Assembly (NCBI GenBank): GCA_010909165.1
Contig: MU008173.1
Location: 868,001-932,000, forward strand
DNA: 64,000 nt
Source of the DNA: Anthoceros angustus
Lineage: Eukaryota; Streptophyta; Anthocerotopsida; Anthocerotales; Anthocerotaceae
Direction: 5' to 3'
Below are positions 10,802 to 23,200 of this stretch, one piece after another. Every line of letters starts with the position of its first letter. The first letter of the stretch is position 1. The notes beneath the pieces were generated by a model. That model was given only the letters and a program-made list of their open reading frames with translations, searched no databases and was not told where the DNA came from. The position numbers and the translations under genes are program-made.

Positions 10802-13800
10802 TCATTGGAAGTTATTCACCAAGTTCTGCAACGCAGCTTCAAGGTCTTCCTTCTTTATCCTCGCCTCTTCTACATCCTGCACAGCATTCATTCCAAAGGA
10901 GATAAGGCTTTGCTTGCCCAGCATTGCACCGACAGTAACGGCATCTGCATCTGCATCCGCATCCGCATCAGCATCAGCATCAGCATCAGGATCAAGATGA
11001 GCCGGGAAGGCTTACCGTGATGTGAATCATGTGGTAGGCAGTCCTGCTGTTGGTGGACTTCTGGGCGTTGAGGACCCGGAATCTGAGGCTCTCCAGCAGG
11101 AGGAGAGTCCTGGAGAAGAGCTGAAGGCTGCCCCGAAGGCAAGTGAGAGTGATGAAAGCCTCGCCCCCGCACATGTCCAGAGTGAAAACTGGCGTGAAGG
11201 GCTGCAGTTCCTGGCCCTCCTGCTTGTCCCACTGTTGGACGCCACCTGCAGCGTCCTTGTGATCTTGGCTCTCGGGGGACGAACAAGGCCCAGAGCTTTT
11301 GCACAGGTCTGTGGAGCTTCCGGAGTTCACGAGCCTGTTGGAGGGGTAGATCTTCGTCTTGTAGGCTGCAAACACGTTGTGGGAGCCTCGAAGCAGCTTT
11401 TGAGCCACTGTCAGCTCTGTTTTCTTTTGCGCCAGCTGCTTCAGAGACTGCTGCATTCCCTCAATGTAGCTGATGGTCTCTGCCACGATTTTCAGTCTGT
11501 CCGAGGGCTGCACAAAATAACATAACATGCAAGTGAAACAACGTTACTCCTTGCCCCCCTCCGAGCTACAAGCTTCACAACACAAGACAAATCGCACAAC
11601 GCAAAGATGCAACAGTGTGAGACTCAGCTTGTTTGCCATGAGCAGTACCTTGGGATTCAGCCCGTCCGCCGGCAGCAACGATCCCAACGTCGACAGCATG
11701 CAGTTCATACTCTTCCGCCTTCTCCTTTCCGCTATAACGTGGCTTTCCCGCTCCGAAGAAGGCGATTGCTTGACAGGGCGAGCTGGCTCCGCTTGAGCCA
11801 CAGCAATGGCACGAGCTGCAGCTTGGGACGCTTTACAAGTCCTGGCCTTCTTGGCTGCAGGCTGCTTGCCAGGCCCAGGCCCAGCCTCTGCCATGACAGG
11901 AGAGGAGTTGGCGTCGCCTCCGGATCCCCGACTTCCTCGTCTCCTCTTGCCAGCAAGGCCCGGTTTCACATCCAACCCCGCGGGAGACGAAGCTTCAACA
12001 CCAGCCACTGCTCGCAGGACCTGAGTCGTGATTTTGTCACTGCAGTTGGAGGCCAGCGGCCCTCTCCTCTGCGGAACCTCCGCCACAGTGACTGCAGCGT
12101 GGCCAGCCACGCGGTTCTTGGCCGCACCGGATGGCCGAATATCAGGGCTGGGAGTGCCCGGTGGAAGAGGAATGGAGCCCGGCGAGCTCTTGCAATCCTC
12201 CCTCAGGCTGGCGCTAGGGCCGGGTTGCCCCAAGACAGAAGCCGCTGCAGCAGGGGTCGCCGCCGGAGAGCATGACTTCCTGGACGCCCGGGGCGAGGGC
12301 GAGGGACTGCCTGACAGCGCCTGCGCCTGCACGCTCCTCCTTCTCTTGGTCGGAGGAGGAGACAATTTTCCGAAAGACATGGAAGTGGGAGACGGCTCCT
12401 CCAAACAGGCCTCCTTCCCCGGGCCCGCGCCCGGCCTGCCGGCAGAGGGAACTTCACAGTCTGCAGCACGGGCCCGCTTCATCCCTGCACTCGGCAGCTG
12501 CTGCAAATTTCCATTCCCCGGGCCCGGAAGCAGGCTCCCAGCCTGCGCATGCTGCTGCAGCTGCTGCTGCTGATGCTGATGCTCCTGGCCTTGGAGTTGG
12601 CCTTGCAATTGCAATTGCAATTTCGCTTGCACTTGCTCGGAGTTGGAGGCAGTCACGGTGACGTGATCACACTGATGGGAGGAGAGCTGAGCATCGGTGC
12701 CGAACTTGAGCCCGTCGTCCTCAACCTTCTTGGAGTCGCTGCCTACCTCCATGGACCTCCTGTCATCTGAGGCCTCATTGGGGCTGCAGAGCTGAGCAAA
12801 ATCAGCCACGCTGTGGCTCCGGGACTGGCTCTCCATCATCAAGCAGGATTCCAACACGGTGACCGGAGACCCCATGGATTGGAACCCTTCCAGCGACGAA
12901 ATATGGTCGGAGGCGGAAGACAAGTAGCCCGTCCCTGCCGTCTTGCAACCGAGCTCGGATCCGACGTTGGACGAAAGCACGGAGGTGGAGACTCCGACTC
13001 CGCCTCCGCAGTCGTGGCTGTGCTCCCCGTCCGGCAGCTCCAAGAGCGGCCACTGGTGGAAGCAGAAATCTCCGAGCTGCAAGTCATCCGCCGCGCTGGT
13101 GTCCACCAGAGACTGGCTCTGCATGTTGCCCGCCTCATCCAGCTCCTCCACGTTGAGCGGCCATTGCGAGGAGGCGGAGAGAGCCTCCTCCCAGCCGCGG
13201 GAAGGCGAGCAGGGATGGAGGATCTCGGAACCGAGCTCTTCCCCCTGGTTGCGCAATTCCTCAGCCAAGCGCATCGAGACATTGGCCGAGGGGAATGCTC
13301 CTGCTCCTGCTCCGGCTCCAGAAGAGAAGAAATTCAAGCCGTGGTGATGATCATTCTGCGAATCCGTCTTCATCCCTTGGCTGCAGAAGGGCAGGCTCTG
13401 CCCGAAGTGCGCCTCCTGGCCGGAAGAATAGTGCAGCTGCGCCGGGCCTCCCCAGCGTGCAAGAGCCTCCGACATTGTCCTCGGCGGGCCGAGAATGCTT
13501 CCCGGGGCGGCTGCCGCTGCCAGAGCCGGAGCTTGCTGCCATTGCGAGGAGGAAGAGAGGTAGGAGCGGGAGGGGGAGAAGCCGAGCGGCAAAGGCAGGG
13601 AGGCAGCGGGCAATTGCGGGAGGCCGCAGGGCGGGGCAGCCCCGGCGGGCGAGGCGCAGGGAGGGCGGCAGGAAGGCGCGAGATTGAGCGATGCCAGGAG
13701 CAGGGGCGAGGCGGAGGACAAATCGATGGAGGCAGGGGATCCGGAAGAGGAGGGTCCGCTGGCCAGGAGCTGGTGCCGGTGCTGGTGGAGGCTGCGATCC

Positions 13801-13961
13801 AGACCTTGCAGGACGTGGACGTCGGGGAGCAGTGGCGAGCGCAGGAGATGCTGGTGTTGTTGCTGCTGCTGCTGCTGCGAGGCCGAGTGAGAGTGTGAGT
13901 GTGAGTGCGAGTGCGCGGACGTGGGGGGCAGCAAGAGCGACGCGGGCGCGGCCATGGCCAC
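10802..13961 (-). CDS. bHLH transcription factor with ACT-like C-terminal region
   Basis: Exon 1 (13961-11649, 771 codons) is a long low-complexity activation-type region with His-Ser and poly-Gln runs near the N-terminus, then acidic, Ser/Pro-rich and Gln-rich segments. It ends in the basic region and helix 1 (ESHVIAERRRRKSMN to GSLLPADGLNPK, residues 739-771). Exon 2 (11507-11016) gives helix 2 (SDRLKIVAETISYIEGMQ) and a later hydrophobic segment (GGEAFITLTCLRGSLQLF) like the ACT-like fold found after plant bHLH domains. The basic region keeps H741, E745 and R749, the residues expected for E-box/G-box contact, so nuclear DNA binding is likely. Exon 3 is probably 10912-10802 (phase 0, 36 residues, stop at 10804-10802), giving about 971 residues. 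An alternative acceptor inside a hexamer repeat (about 10945) would give a different short tail. Subfamily not assigned. At 771 codons the first exon is long for a bHLH. Confidence 0.85.
10939..10992 (-). repeat. Hexanucleotide repeat at the bHLH intron 2/exon 3 boundary
   Basis: On the gene strand the array reads ctgatg/cggatg/cagatg units. Two units contain tgcag and can serve as splice acceptors six bases apart. It lies in the intron just before the probable third exon. Confidence 0.7.
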
Positions 13962-14102
13962 GCTCTTTTCCCGCTTCGCTCTCGTCTGGGTCTGGCTCGG
14001 CTCGGAATGAGCTACACGCCGGCCACTTCTTCTGCCTTTGTATTTGCCCCTGCGTCTCCTCTCTCTTCAATTCACCACCTGACTGTCAGCAAGGTGTGAC
14101 AA

Positions 14103-14111
14103 AAACCCTAA
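14103..14111 (+). promoter_or_regulatory. Telo-box (AAACCCTAA) upstream of the bHLH gene
   Basis: An exact AAACCCTAA lies about 140 bp upstream of the bHLH start codon at 13961. In plants this motif is enriched close to transcription starts and is bound by TRB-type Myb proteins. Its function here is inferred from position only. Confidence 0.5.
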
Positions 14112-14114
14112 TTA

Positions 14115-15270
14115 GACAAACACACCATTATTGAGATTTCTCCTTTGTTGTTTTCTCACCAGCTCAACTATTGCAACAAGACAATGTACATCCTGCATTA
14201 TACTGCTTTTGTTGCCTTGTGTGCCTTATTGTGCACTAGCCATATGTAATATTACTATCCACAGTAAGAAGAGATAAAGTCCAAACTATAAGTTATTAGG
14301 TTATTTATGTACGAACAAGTGATCATATTACAAGCATAAAGTGTAACAATGGTACAGACCGTCAAGGATCAAAGTACAACAATGTGGATTTTAGTAGTTT
14401 CTTATGGAACATAACATGACAATCCCAAATATACCAATAGAACAAACCAACGCTAAGTAGATCCTTTGCACAAAAAACCAAGATAGTCCATCAATAACCT
14501 TACATCACTCGCAACCGGGAGCATCAATAGTTCCATGGTATTGAACTTATTTCGACAAAAGATACTCTAATATTGTTTGTATCTATGTAATTAAAATATT
14601 TTGATCTCCAAAAAAGAAAAAAAGAAAAGAAAAAAAAGATACTCTATTAGAGCTGTCAAAGTGCTTAGGGTACATACATCTAGGTCATATAATTACATAA
14701 TATTAATATTTTTTGTAAAAACTATGGTAATAAATTTGAGTACACCAGATGAAAGGTGATTTTCAAAAGTACATCTTTATATGCATAACTCATAATATGT
14801 ATGTTCAATATTCTGCTCACATAACTAGGGAGAATAACATAAGATTGAACACTTGGGAATGCCCATCAAGTAATTAATTATAAAATTAAAAATGATACAA
14901 TTTTTGAATTCAAGTAGAGGAACTACCTAAAATTGTTTAGCATACATTTTTTACATATTATAGCATGCATCTCATCTATCATATTTGAATTTCATGATGG
15001 TCATCCATCTTGGTAGGATTGTAATAAATTCTTCTTGTACTTTAATTATGATGTGGTGCAATTGAAATAAAGAAGCACAGGAAGAAGAAAATCATTAGCT
15101 AATAAATGTGTGGTTTATGTTCTACATTTTAATTTTTGATTTTTAATTTATATTACATCATTTAGTTATATGTCAATCTTTTATGAAGAACCATTCTAAA
15201 ATATTCTTACTTATTATATATATATTTGTATAGTTTATTATATAGATATATTATAAATAAGAAAGGTTAA
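14115..15270. other. AT-rich island, no gene recognised
   Basis: About 1.1 kb with clearly higher A+T than either flank, many short A/T runs and no ORF of note. Edges are fairly sharp near 14115 and 15270. It could be an insertion (old non-autonomous transposon or organelle-like DNA) or a matrix-attachment type spacer. I found no convincing terminal repeats. Confidence 0.5.
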
Positions 15271-16990
15271 ACACGCATGAGAAGGGAAAGGCCGTGTAAG
15301 AGTGAAATGGATGTGTATGTACTTTGATGATATGTCAACGCCTCGGCCTCGTAAAAAGTGTTTGAATGATGTGCAATTGAATTGTGCATGGGGAGGCAAA
15401 AGGTGAAGCGCTGCGTTCCATGAGAAGGCACAAACCTCCCGACTACCAACAAGGAGAGGGAGAAGGAGAGGAGAGGGAGAGGGAGAGGCAGAGGGAGAGG
15501 GGGAGGAGGTGCGGAGGGGCCCGCGGGATTGTGAACTCGAAGGATGACTCCACTCCTCTCGGACATGTGCCGACTGTAGTGTATGTGAAGGCGCATGGCA
15601 CATTAATGAGTGATGGGGATGTGCCATAAATTTTGCGCTGGCCCCGACGTGTGCTGCATTTGTGAGGAAAAAGGCGAGGTGCAAGCCAGAGCTTGTGCTA
15701 AGAAGAAGTGCAAGCCAAGGCTCTTTGACGTAGATTACATAGTGGCAAGCAGGGCCAGTGCCACTGCAAAAGGTGGGTGCTGGGCCAAAATCTACCCAAG
15801 CTGAAGCTGTTGCTGTTGCTGTGGCCTGGCACTGGAGTCCTGGGTCCCGGACGGCCCACCAGTCCATGGCCAGCGTCCACCAAGGGCAAGGGCAATGTGG
15901 AGTGTCGGTAGCTGGCTTGCGCGGTACACGAGGCGGTTGAGGCGCGCGTGTGTGATGAGAGAGGTGCCAAACGAATCGAATCGCATGGGACGAGCAGTCT
16001 GCAGGGGAGCAACAGCTCACAGCTCAGCTCAGCTCAGCTCAGCTTAGCTCACCGTGCCTGTCCACAGTCGGCCGGAACCGCGCAACTCACAACCCTAGCC
16101 TGGAGTGTTCGTGTCCGCGTGAGAGAGCGGGAGGAGGAGCGGCACCGTCGCCCGGCCTCAACCCCGGCCTCAACCCCGGCCCCGGCCCCGGCCCCGATTC
16201 GAGCAACCTCCCGGCTTTCCCTCCCCTGAACAACCTCCGCATCATGGGGGCCGGGGCTCGGGCCCCGATACATAAATGCGGTGCAGGTGTCGCACCTGCG
16301 ATCGGGGCTGAAGCCTGCCACCAACAATCCAACAAAATTTAATCACTGCGCTCCGCACTCGGCAGCCCGGCAGCCCGGCAGCCCCGCAGGAGATGGATGA
16401 TTCACCGGGATAATCAGGATTCTGCCCTAGGCCTGCTGCCACAATCTGCGGGCACCAACAGCAACACCAGCCACAGCAACAACAACAACGAACACACAAG
16501 ACGGTGCCTGCTCTCAGCTGCCGGGAACGGAAACGGGAACGGGATCGGTATCGGGATCGGGATCGGGATCCTGCTGCTCATTCCATTCCTCATCAGGCAG
16601 CACCGCTAATCCTGGCTGCAATGACGGGGTTAGGGGGCAGGTTTATCGGCCGTGGGGGCGCGCGCTGTGTGAAACGCGACCGCCTCCGTCTCCGCGTCTG
16701 CCGTGCAGCAGACGGATGCGTGGCTGGAGCGAGTAGGAGACGGCGGGCCATGCGGCCGGACCGGGTACCGGGTAGGGGTAGGACATTCCGTCCACGCCTC
16801 TCGGCTTTCCCCGCTCGTGCACTCTCGGGGGCCCCTACACCCTCACTGCCCCTGCTGCCTTGCGTTGTTGGATATCCAGCCTACGCTGCCACCTCTCCGT
16901 GAGCTCCATGAATGCAACCCTGCCTGGCCCGATCTGCTCCACTTCTGCTTCCGCTTCCGACTAGCACTCCGACTCGCACTCCTGTTCCGA
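15271..16990. other. Intergenic, GC-rich with short tandem repeats
   Basis: It includes gagagg-type runs at about 15457-15500, a cagct pentamer run (about 16016-16045), ccggcc/ccccgg runs (about 16155-16195) and a gggatc hexamer run (about 16540-16570). The longest antisense ORF (15238-16020, -) has no domain and is likely chance. The 3' part holds the promoter and 5' leader of the EF-hand gene. Confidence 0.5.
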
Positions 16991-16999
16991 TTAGGGTTT
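16991..16999 (-). promoter_or_regulatory. Telo-box in EF-hand gene leader
   Basis: TTAGGGTTT (reverse complement AAACCCTAA) lies about 30 bp before the EF-hand gene ATG at 17028, so it is probably in the 5' leader. Confidence 0.5.
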
Positions 17000-17027
17000 C
17001 AGGGCTCGTGTGCATCATTACTCTTTC

Positions 17028-17873
17028 ATGGCTTCCCAGGATCGGCAATCCATCTGGGACAAGATTGCCGGTTTGTTCCAAGGTTTTCAGAGAGGTGTGT
17101 GGTTCAGATTTGCGGACGGCCGCCGTCCCCCGCCATTCTGGCCTTGGCTTACAGTGGATTGGTTTGTGCGTCGCGCTCTCTCATCAATCTCCTTCTTCCC
17201 CTTGTGCAGCCAAGTTGGATGAGAAGCAGGTTGTGAAGCAGGTGATTGACAAGGTGTTTGAGCGTTTTACATCTACCGCGTCTGGCAGCACGCTAGATGT
17301 GCAGGAGCTGTACACAGCCATCCTACTTGTCTACAAGTACCTATGTGCCTGCTTTCGTGCTTTAATAACGCCTTTTCCGCTACACGACTAATGGGATGGG
17401 CTAATCCAGTACCTAATGCGGATGTACATTGTGTCATTTGTCAGTGACATCAATAAAAGGTTTCCTGGACCTCACCATGACCCACCTGTCAAGGAAGAAG
17501 TGGAGGAGTTGCTCAAGGTACGGATTTTGGCTTCTTTAGCTCAGCTCTCTTGCTCAGGTGAGGACGGCAATTGTTTGCCTCACCAAGCGTCTGACTTGTA
17601 CTGCAGAAGTTTGATATAAACAGGAATGGTGTCTTGGATCGCGAGGAATTCACAGCATTTGTCCAGACTTTCACAACTAATGTCACGTCCCAAATAAGTA
17701 TCAACATTGTCGTATTTGCCTTGTTAGCCCCAGGTTTGGCTTTGCTCACTAAGGGTGCCACAGAGCAGGTGCCGTATGTTGGCAAGGTTGTCAAGAAAAC
17801 GCCTAATGCAGTTTATGCCTCCCTCATCAGTGCTTTGATAGCTCTAGCAGGTAAAGTGGGTGACAAACAATGA
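17028..17873 (+). CDS. Small EF-hand protein with hydrophobic C-terminal half
   Basis: Four exons (17028-17094, 17210-17336, 17445-17517, 17607-17873) join in frame to 177 residues. The Met at 17028 opens MASQDRQSIWDKIAGLFQ. One canonical EF-hand loop is present at residues 92-103 (DINRNGVLDREE), with Asp/Asn at loop positions 1, 3, 5 and 9 and Glu at 12, so Ca2+ binding is likely. A degenerate helix-loop-helix earlier in the protein (about 40-65) may be its partner. Residues about 119-136 (ISINIVVFALLAPGLALL) and 155-172 are hydrophobic and could be membrane-inserted or amphipathic. The arrangement resembles plant calcium-binding EF-hand family proteins of unknown role. The last exon contains aggtaaag near 17849, so an alternative splice there could change the final few residues. 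The gene converges on the remodeler gene to its right. Confidence 0.8.
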
Positions 17874-20219
17874 CAGATGTGTCAGCTCACAAATGTTTGC
17901 ACTTGTTGTACTACGCCTATCACTCCCCTAACATTGAGACTCAGGATATGTAATTAGCGGCTTGTGGCAAAAAGCTTGGCTCAGCCAGTACTGCTTGTTC
18001 CGAGGTCCAGATTTATGGACAACCAGTGACATCCACATGTGAGAGACCCTGGGGCGGGGCGACTTGCCAGTGCTCGATTGTCGACATTGTTGCCCCACAA
18101 ATAAATGGATTTATGGCTCATTCCCAAGGCCATGTAAAGAGACACTGCCACACTTGCACCCACTGCAGCTAGTCCACCAACACTCCTAAAACCTGAAGCT
18201 GAAGAAGTTGAAGATGTTGCAAATGGGTTGAATGTGATACACGAACCACTGGAGCAGGCCTACTGACTGAGGAAGGAGTATTGGCGTTATGACCTAAGCT
18301 TGACTGTGGGATGAAGGCGCCGACTCCTGGGCACGTCCACGGGCCCTGCTGTCTTTGTCGCAAGCATTGTCGCAAGCATTGCAAAAGCCAACATGCCACA
18401 CCCAGATTGACAACCCGAGTAACCGATTTGCGTACATAATCTGCAAGCTTGAACATCAAGCATATTTATGGAGGGTGGAACGTGCAACCAGCAACACTCA
18501 GGCAGTGCAGGGTCGCATTTGGACTGTGAACACACTACATCCTGCGTGGAAAGATCTTGTCTGCAATCACGTCAGAGGGCCAGAGCCTGTTGATGCTGAT
18601 GTATCATACCAGTGAACTGAAATCGGAAGCACTACACACTACACAGTTCAGGATATGTGTCTCACCTGATGTTTAGTTGGTCCAATCCGCAGGGTGAACA
18701 GTGAACAGTGGAGGCAATCACAGGTATTTACCAGAAAAACCCACCATAGCACCTGAAGTTGCGTCTTCAGCTACCGGGTGTGGACATGTGCCTTGTCATC
18801 TAGCGTAGCTCTCCTACGTGCTGCCATCTGTACCTATGGCGACCATGTGGAGCCTAGACAAGGCTCTCACTTGCCATGGAACAGCAGCAAATGGCACATG
18901 GTTTTGTGAGGGCAGCGAAGCCAGGCTCTAGGAGGGATCAAAGAACGTTGGATAGGGCCACTGTCGTGGAATGCAGCTTCATCCAGCTCAGTGTTTTTGT
19001 TCCCTGTGTTGTGATGTGGTTGGGCTGGAAAAGAGACTTACCAGCTTTATTGGGTTATCTCTTGACAACAGCAGCCACGTTGTTCAAGCATCCAGCAGCG
19101 CGTGTAGTAGAGAATCCCACGACCCAGGCGTTGCGGATACAGGTCAGCCCAAGAGTCCCCAACCCAAACCTGGGATGCTACTCAGGAAAATATTGGAGCA
19201 CTTAGAATATGTAGCCCGGTAGAGCACAATAGTGTGGGCCAAGCAGCGTTGTAGGGTTGGCAAGATCTACTGGGTCCTGGTCAGGCCTTCCTACTTCTCT
19301 TGTTCGTGTTCTCGTCTAGCAGCCTACATGATTGCACCACAACAAAACGGTGGCAGTGTCAGAAATAAACCAGCAGAACCAAGAGGTCGTACATAGGCAA
19401 CGGGTAGAAGGTGTAGACAACCGACACAATTGACACTTGAACAAGACAGCTTGGCCACCACATGTTTGCGGGCTCCACAAGGCTTGTACCTGTGGAGGAG
19501 GCCAAGCCTGAAGTCGGCAGTTTTGCCTGAGGGTCAGTTCATCTTCACAGAGAAATGCATGAACGTCTGCTAGAAAGCTCGTGCTTGTCGAGTACGTTTG
19601 GCAACAGTGAGCATTGAGAGTATATGCCTCCCAGATCCACCCACATACAGGCCCCGCACTGGCGAAGACTCTGATTAGCACGTGTTCTTGGCACAATGAA
19701 GGCGACCTGTTTGTAACAGGAGACCGGTCATGGTCACCGACAGTCTGCACGACTGCTGTCCTAGGTGTTTTGTTTCCAGATGCTGCAGCGTTGCTGGACT
19801 CCTCTCCTTCAGCTCATGCATCATAGCATCTCCTGTGCTGCAAGCCGGGCGACGCGAGAGTTGCATATTTCCAGGAGCGCTGGAGCTTGTACCTGGCAGG
19901 CTGTCACTGGGCACGATTGGTTCATCGTGGACCCTCTTCTCCTCTTTAAGCAAGTCCCGGTGCTCTTGGTTCACCAGGACCACGAGATTGCCTGTGATTG
20001 TCTGTAATCACAGGCTTCTGTCACCCTAATCTGCTAGCAGGAAGGCAGGCAAAGGTCATTAGACGAAAATGCACTGCTACCAGTGAGATTATTGGGGGCC
20101 CATTCTTAGATGATTGGACCAACTGCAATACAAAATTACATAGGTTACATGTACAACCGCACCGGCAATAGCCAAGTGCAAGAGCCAGAAGCATACCCGT
20201 CTCTAATATTGTCTTAGAC
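17874..20219. other. Intergenic between convergent genes, possible orphan exon
   Basis: No complete gene is recognised. On the minus strand about 18234-17981 one frame reads GFRSVGGLAAVGASVAVSLY, preceded by acceptor-like CAG sites, and stops at 17981. It looks like a Ser/Thr-rich linker plus hydrophobic segment and could be a terminal exon, but I found no upstream exons. The remainder, including ORFs at 19316-20029, has no recognisable domain. It also holds the 3' regions of both flanking genes. Confidence 0.4.
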
Positions 20220-23200
20220 TTATCTATCCGAGATGGTCTCATCAGACGAAACATCGTTGTATGCTTCTCCATTCACCAATTCACCTCGGATGTCAGGATC
20301 TGATTGAGTCTCGCTTGAAGACTCGTCGCTGTCGCCTGCTGTGATGACAGGCCCCGCGGTCTGTGTGTTAGCACCTCTAACCTTAATAGCGGAGTCCCTA
20401 CTGTTACTAGTGGCAGCCTGGTTGGGACAGGCTGCTGCAGACCGGAGCCAAGGTGGAATTATCTCCACCTGATTCACCTGCTCAGGTCTACCAGCTCCCA
20501 ATGCTGCCGACTCCGAGCTAATGCTCATCATGGTCTCCTGGATTGGTAATTCTCGAACCACATGCTGCTCGGCTTCAAGTTTGCCCAGCTGATGGTCCCC
20601 CCCTGCACGTCTTGAGCTGAATGGATCTCTACCTTTCTGAAGGACCATCTTCACCTTCGCTGAAGCCTGCAGAGGAGACCTATGATCCTGTGAAGCAGAC
20701 AGGTCCAGAGAAGGCTCCAGATTGAAGCATGGAATTCTAGCCTGTGCATAGCCAGTGGCTGCATCTTCCAAAAATGTCCTCCGCTTCAGAAACTCTGAGA
20801 TGGAGGAGGCCGTACCGGGTTGAGTCAGAGGAGAGGGCCGAAGGCTAAAGTCCAATGGTGGGACAGGAGGTGTTAGTGACAAATCACTGGAAACAGACAT
20901 TTTGGCTGAGGAGCCATCGGTGGATAAAGGCAGCAAAGGAACAGTAGGCCCCATTCCTCCACCAGGTCGGGAGAAAGCTAGGTCTAAGGGGAAGGGTCTA
21001 GTCATGCTAGAGGTGGAAGAGGGATGGCCTAAAGGGGTTTCACTCAGACCTTGATGAAGGTGAGGATAATCCCCAAAAGAATGATTCTGTGCTTCAGGAA
21101 CACTCGCACTACCACTCACATCGGTCACAACAGAAGGCCTTTTGGCTTGCTTTCGCCTTCTCTTCTTTCTTCCAGGCACTGCTGGTACCTCCAGTGGAGG
21201 TAAGGGGAGGGCTGGGGGGGGAAGGATAGGCTTACTCCCACCATGCAATGAAGCCACAGCGTTTGCAATAGCCGCTATTGCCGGTGACAAAGCAGGAGGA
21301 GGTGGAGGCGGCCCTGACGACTTGAAAGCATCCTTCAACCAATGGGGAAGATTGCTTGTACTCTTTGATGACGACTCCTTCCAAGGGGATGCCTGTAGCC
21401 CTTTCCCACTGGACATGTGCCTGCTCAACTTCTTCTTATCAAAGAAACCACCATCACCAACTCGAGACGTCTTTCCACCCAGCATTCCAAACTGGGGTAT
21501 TGATAAGGAAGACCTACCTTCTTGCGTTCTGCCCCCCAAGCCCAATACTGACCCCGGATATTGGAGAGATAGGGCATCAAGGGACCTCTGAGAAAGGTTT
21601 TCAGGAATTGGCAAAGGTTGTCTGTGCAGTGGGGACATTCGCTGAGACTGCTCCAGCAGACTCAGAGGCATTGACTTCATCTCAGATAATGACTTCATCC
21701 CCTTGAAATCTATCTTCGAGAGACCATCCAAAAGATTAGGTGGTCTGGGTTCAAACTTGAGATGATCCATAGAGCTGCAAATTGGGAAGAGCAAACTTCC
21801 GCTACCCACAGTCTCCCCACCAAAAAGCCCATCAGGCGATTTCATACCTGAAAGGTTGGACAACCCTGTTCCCGCTGCCGCCGATGCTGACCTTAATTGT
21901 GACAGATCAGGTAACTTCTGAAAGTCCACTGTTATCCCACTACTACTGACCTCTGGCAACAATTTCTCATCTTCAGGCATCCCCAACCCTAGTGACGTGT
22001 TGAACTTGAGGGAGCCAAAAGAGGGACTTTTCTCGTGAGATTGCTGAGGCAAAGACTGGTTGGACCAGCGAGCCGAATCACGTCTGTCCAGCATGTTCTT
22101 TTCCTGCAAAAATTTTTCTACTGCAACTTCAGGTTTGTTTTTCCCACAAGTTGCCCTCAAAGCCTCCGAAAACAGAGCTGCAGAGGGAGAGCTTTCTCCA
22201 GCTCTGGTAGACAGTTGGATATCAGGTAATCTTCTTAGGGCGCTCTCAAGCACTCCTTGACTGCCAACAGCTGCACTTTTCTTCACAAGAGGTTCGACCT
22301 TCAGCTGCTCATTCTGCTGCCACCTTTTCTCCAGATCCTTCGCAGTTCGAGTATCATGGAAGTTCAGTTTTGGGTCTGCAAGCATGTCTGCCCAGTTTTC
22401 CCCGTACCTCCGAACTCCACTCCATAACACATCCAGTTCTTCTTCTGTCCAAGGTTCCTGTCGCTGTTCCCGTCGTCTGTTCTCCTCAACAGCCCTTGCT
22501 TTTCCATTAGCCAATGTTTCTAGAAATGCAAGAGATCGGGTGCTATCAAGGATCTGCCTTGAAGAAGGCATGGACATATGTCTGAAGTCTGCACTAAGGT
22601 CAGGTACAAGGAACCCAGGCACATCTTTCAGCGATCCAAGACTGAAAGAACATGATGGGGATGCATGTTTCCACATATCACCTTGACCCTTCAGCGTGGA
22701 TCCTGCAGCAGATGTCAAACCGTTGGCCAGAGTTTCCTGACTGCCCAACCCTATACCAAGATTTGGTAAGACAGGTAGCTGGTTCAAGGGCCCTAGAATT
22801 CTCTGGCCCGAATCAGGAAAACCTCCAGACTTCTCCTCATCAGGCAACCAGCATTTGCCGGAATGCCTCTCCTGCCTACTTGAGTGCGCTGCTGTTTCAT
22901 CTAAAGCCCGATGTATCCGTGACTCCATGCCAGTCTCACCAGAAAGCAAACCCTGCATAAAAAACAGATAAATAAGCGCATGAAATAGCCTTTCCTCTCA
23001 TACAATGCTTTGTAACAGGTTTCAGATATGCATGTCCTGTACGTCATACCTCCCAAGAGATACATGGAGAAAGAAAACATACCCGACTGTTCAGACTCCA
23101 AGAATCTATGTTGTTCAACTTCTGTCCACCCTCTTGCTTCTCCAGTTCAAGCTTAAAAGATCTAGATGGTCCAGCTTCAAGAATTTCTCCACTTTTACTT

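Noticed and set aside
12813-13898. 361-codon + strand ORF
   Set aside because: It lies opposite the bHLH first exon and has only compositional Arg/Gly/Gln sequence.
15238-16020. 260-codon minus ORF
   Set aside because: Low-complexity His/Ser/Pro sequence without domain or splice context.
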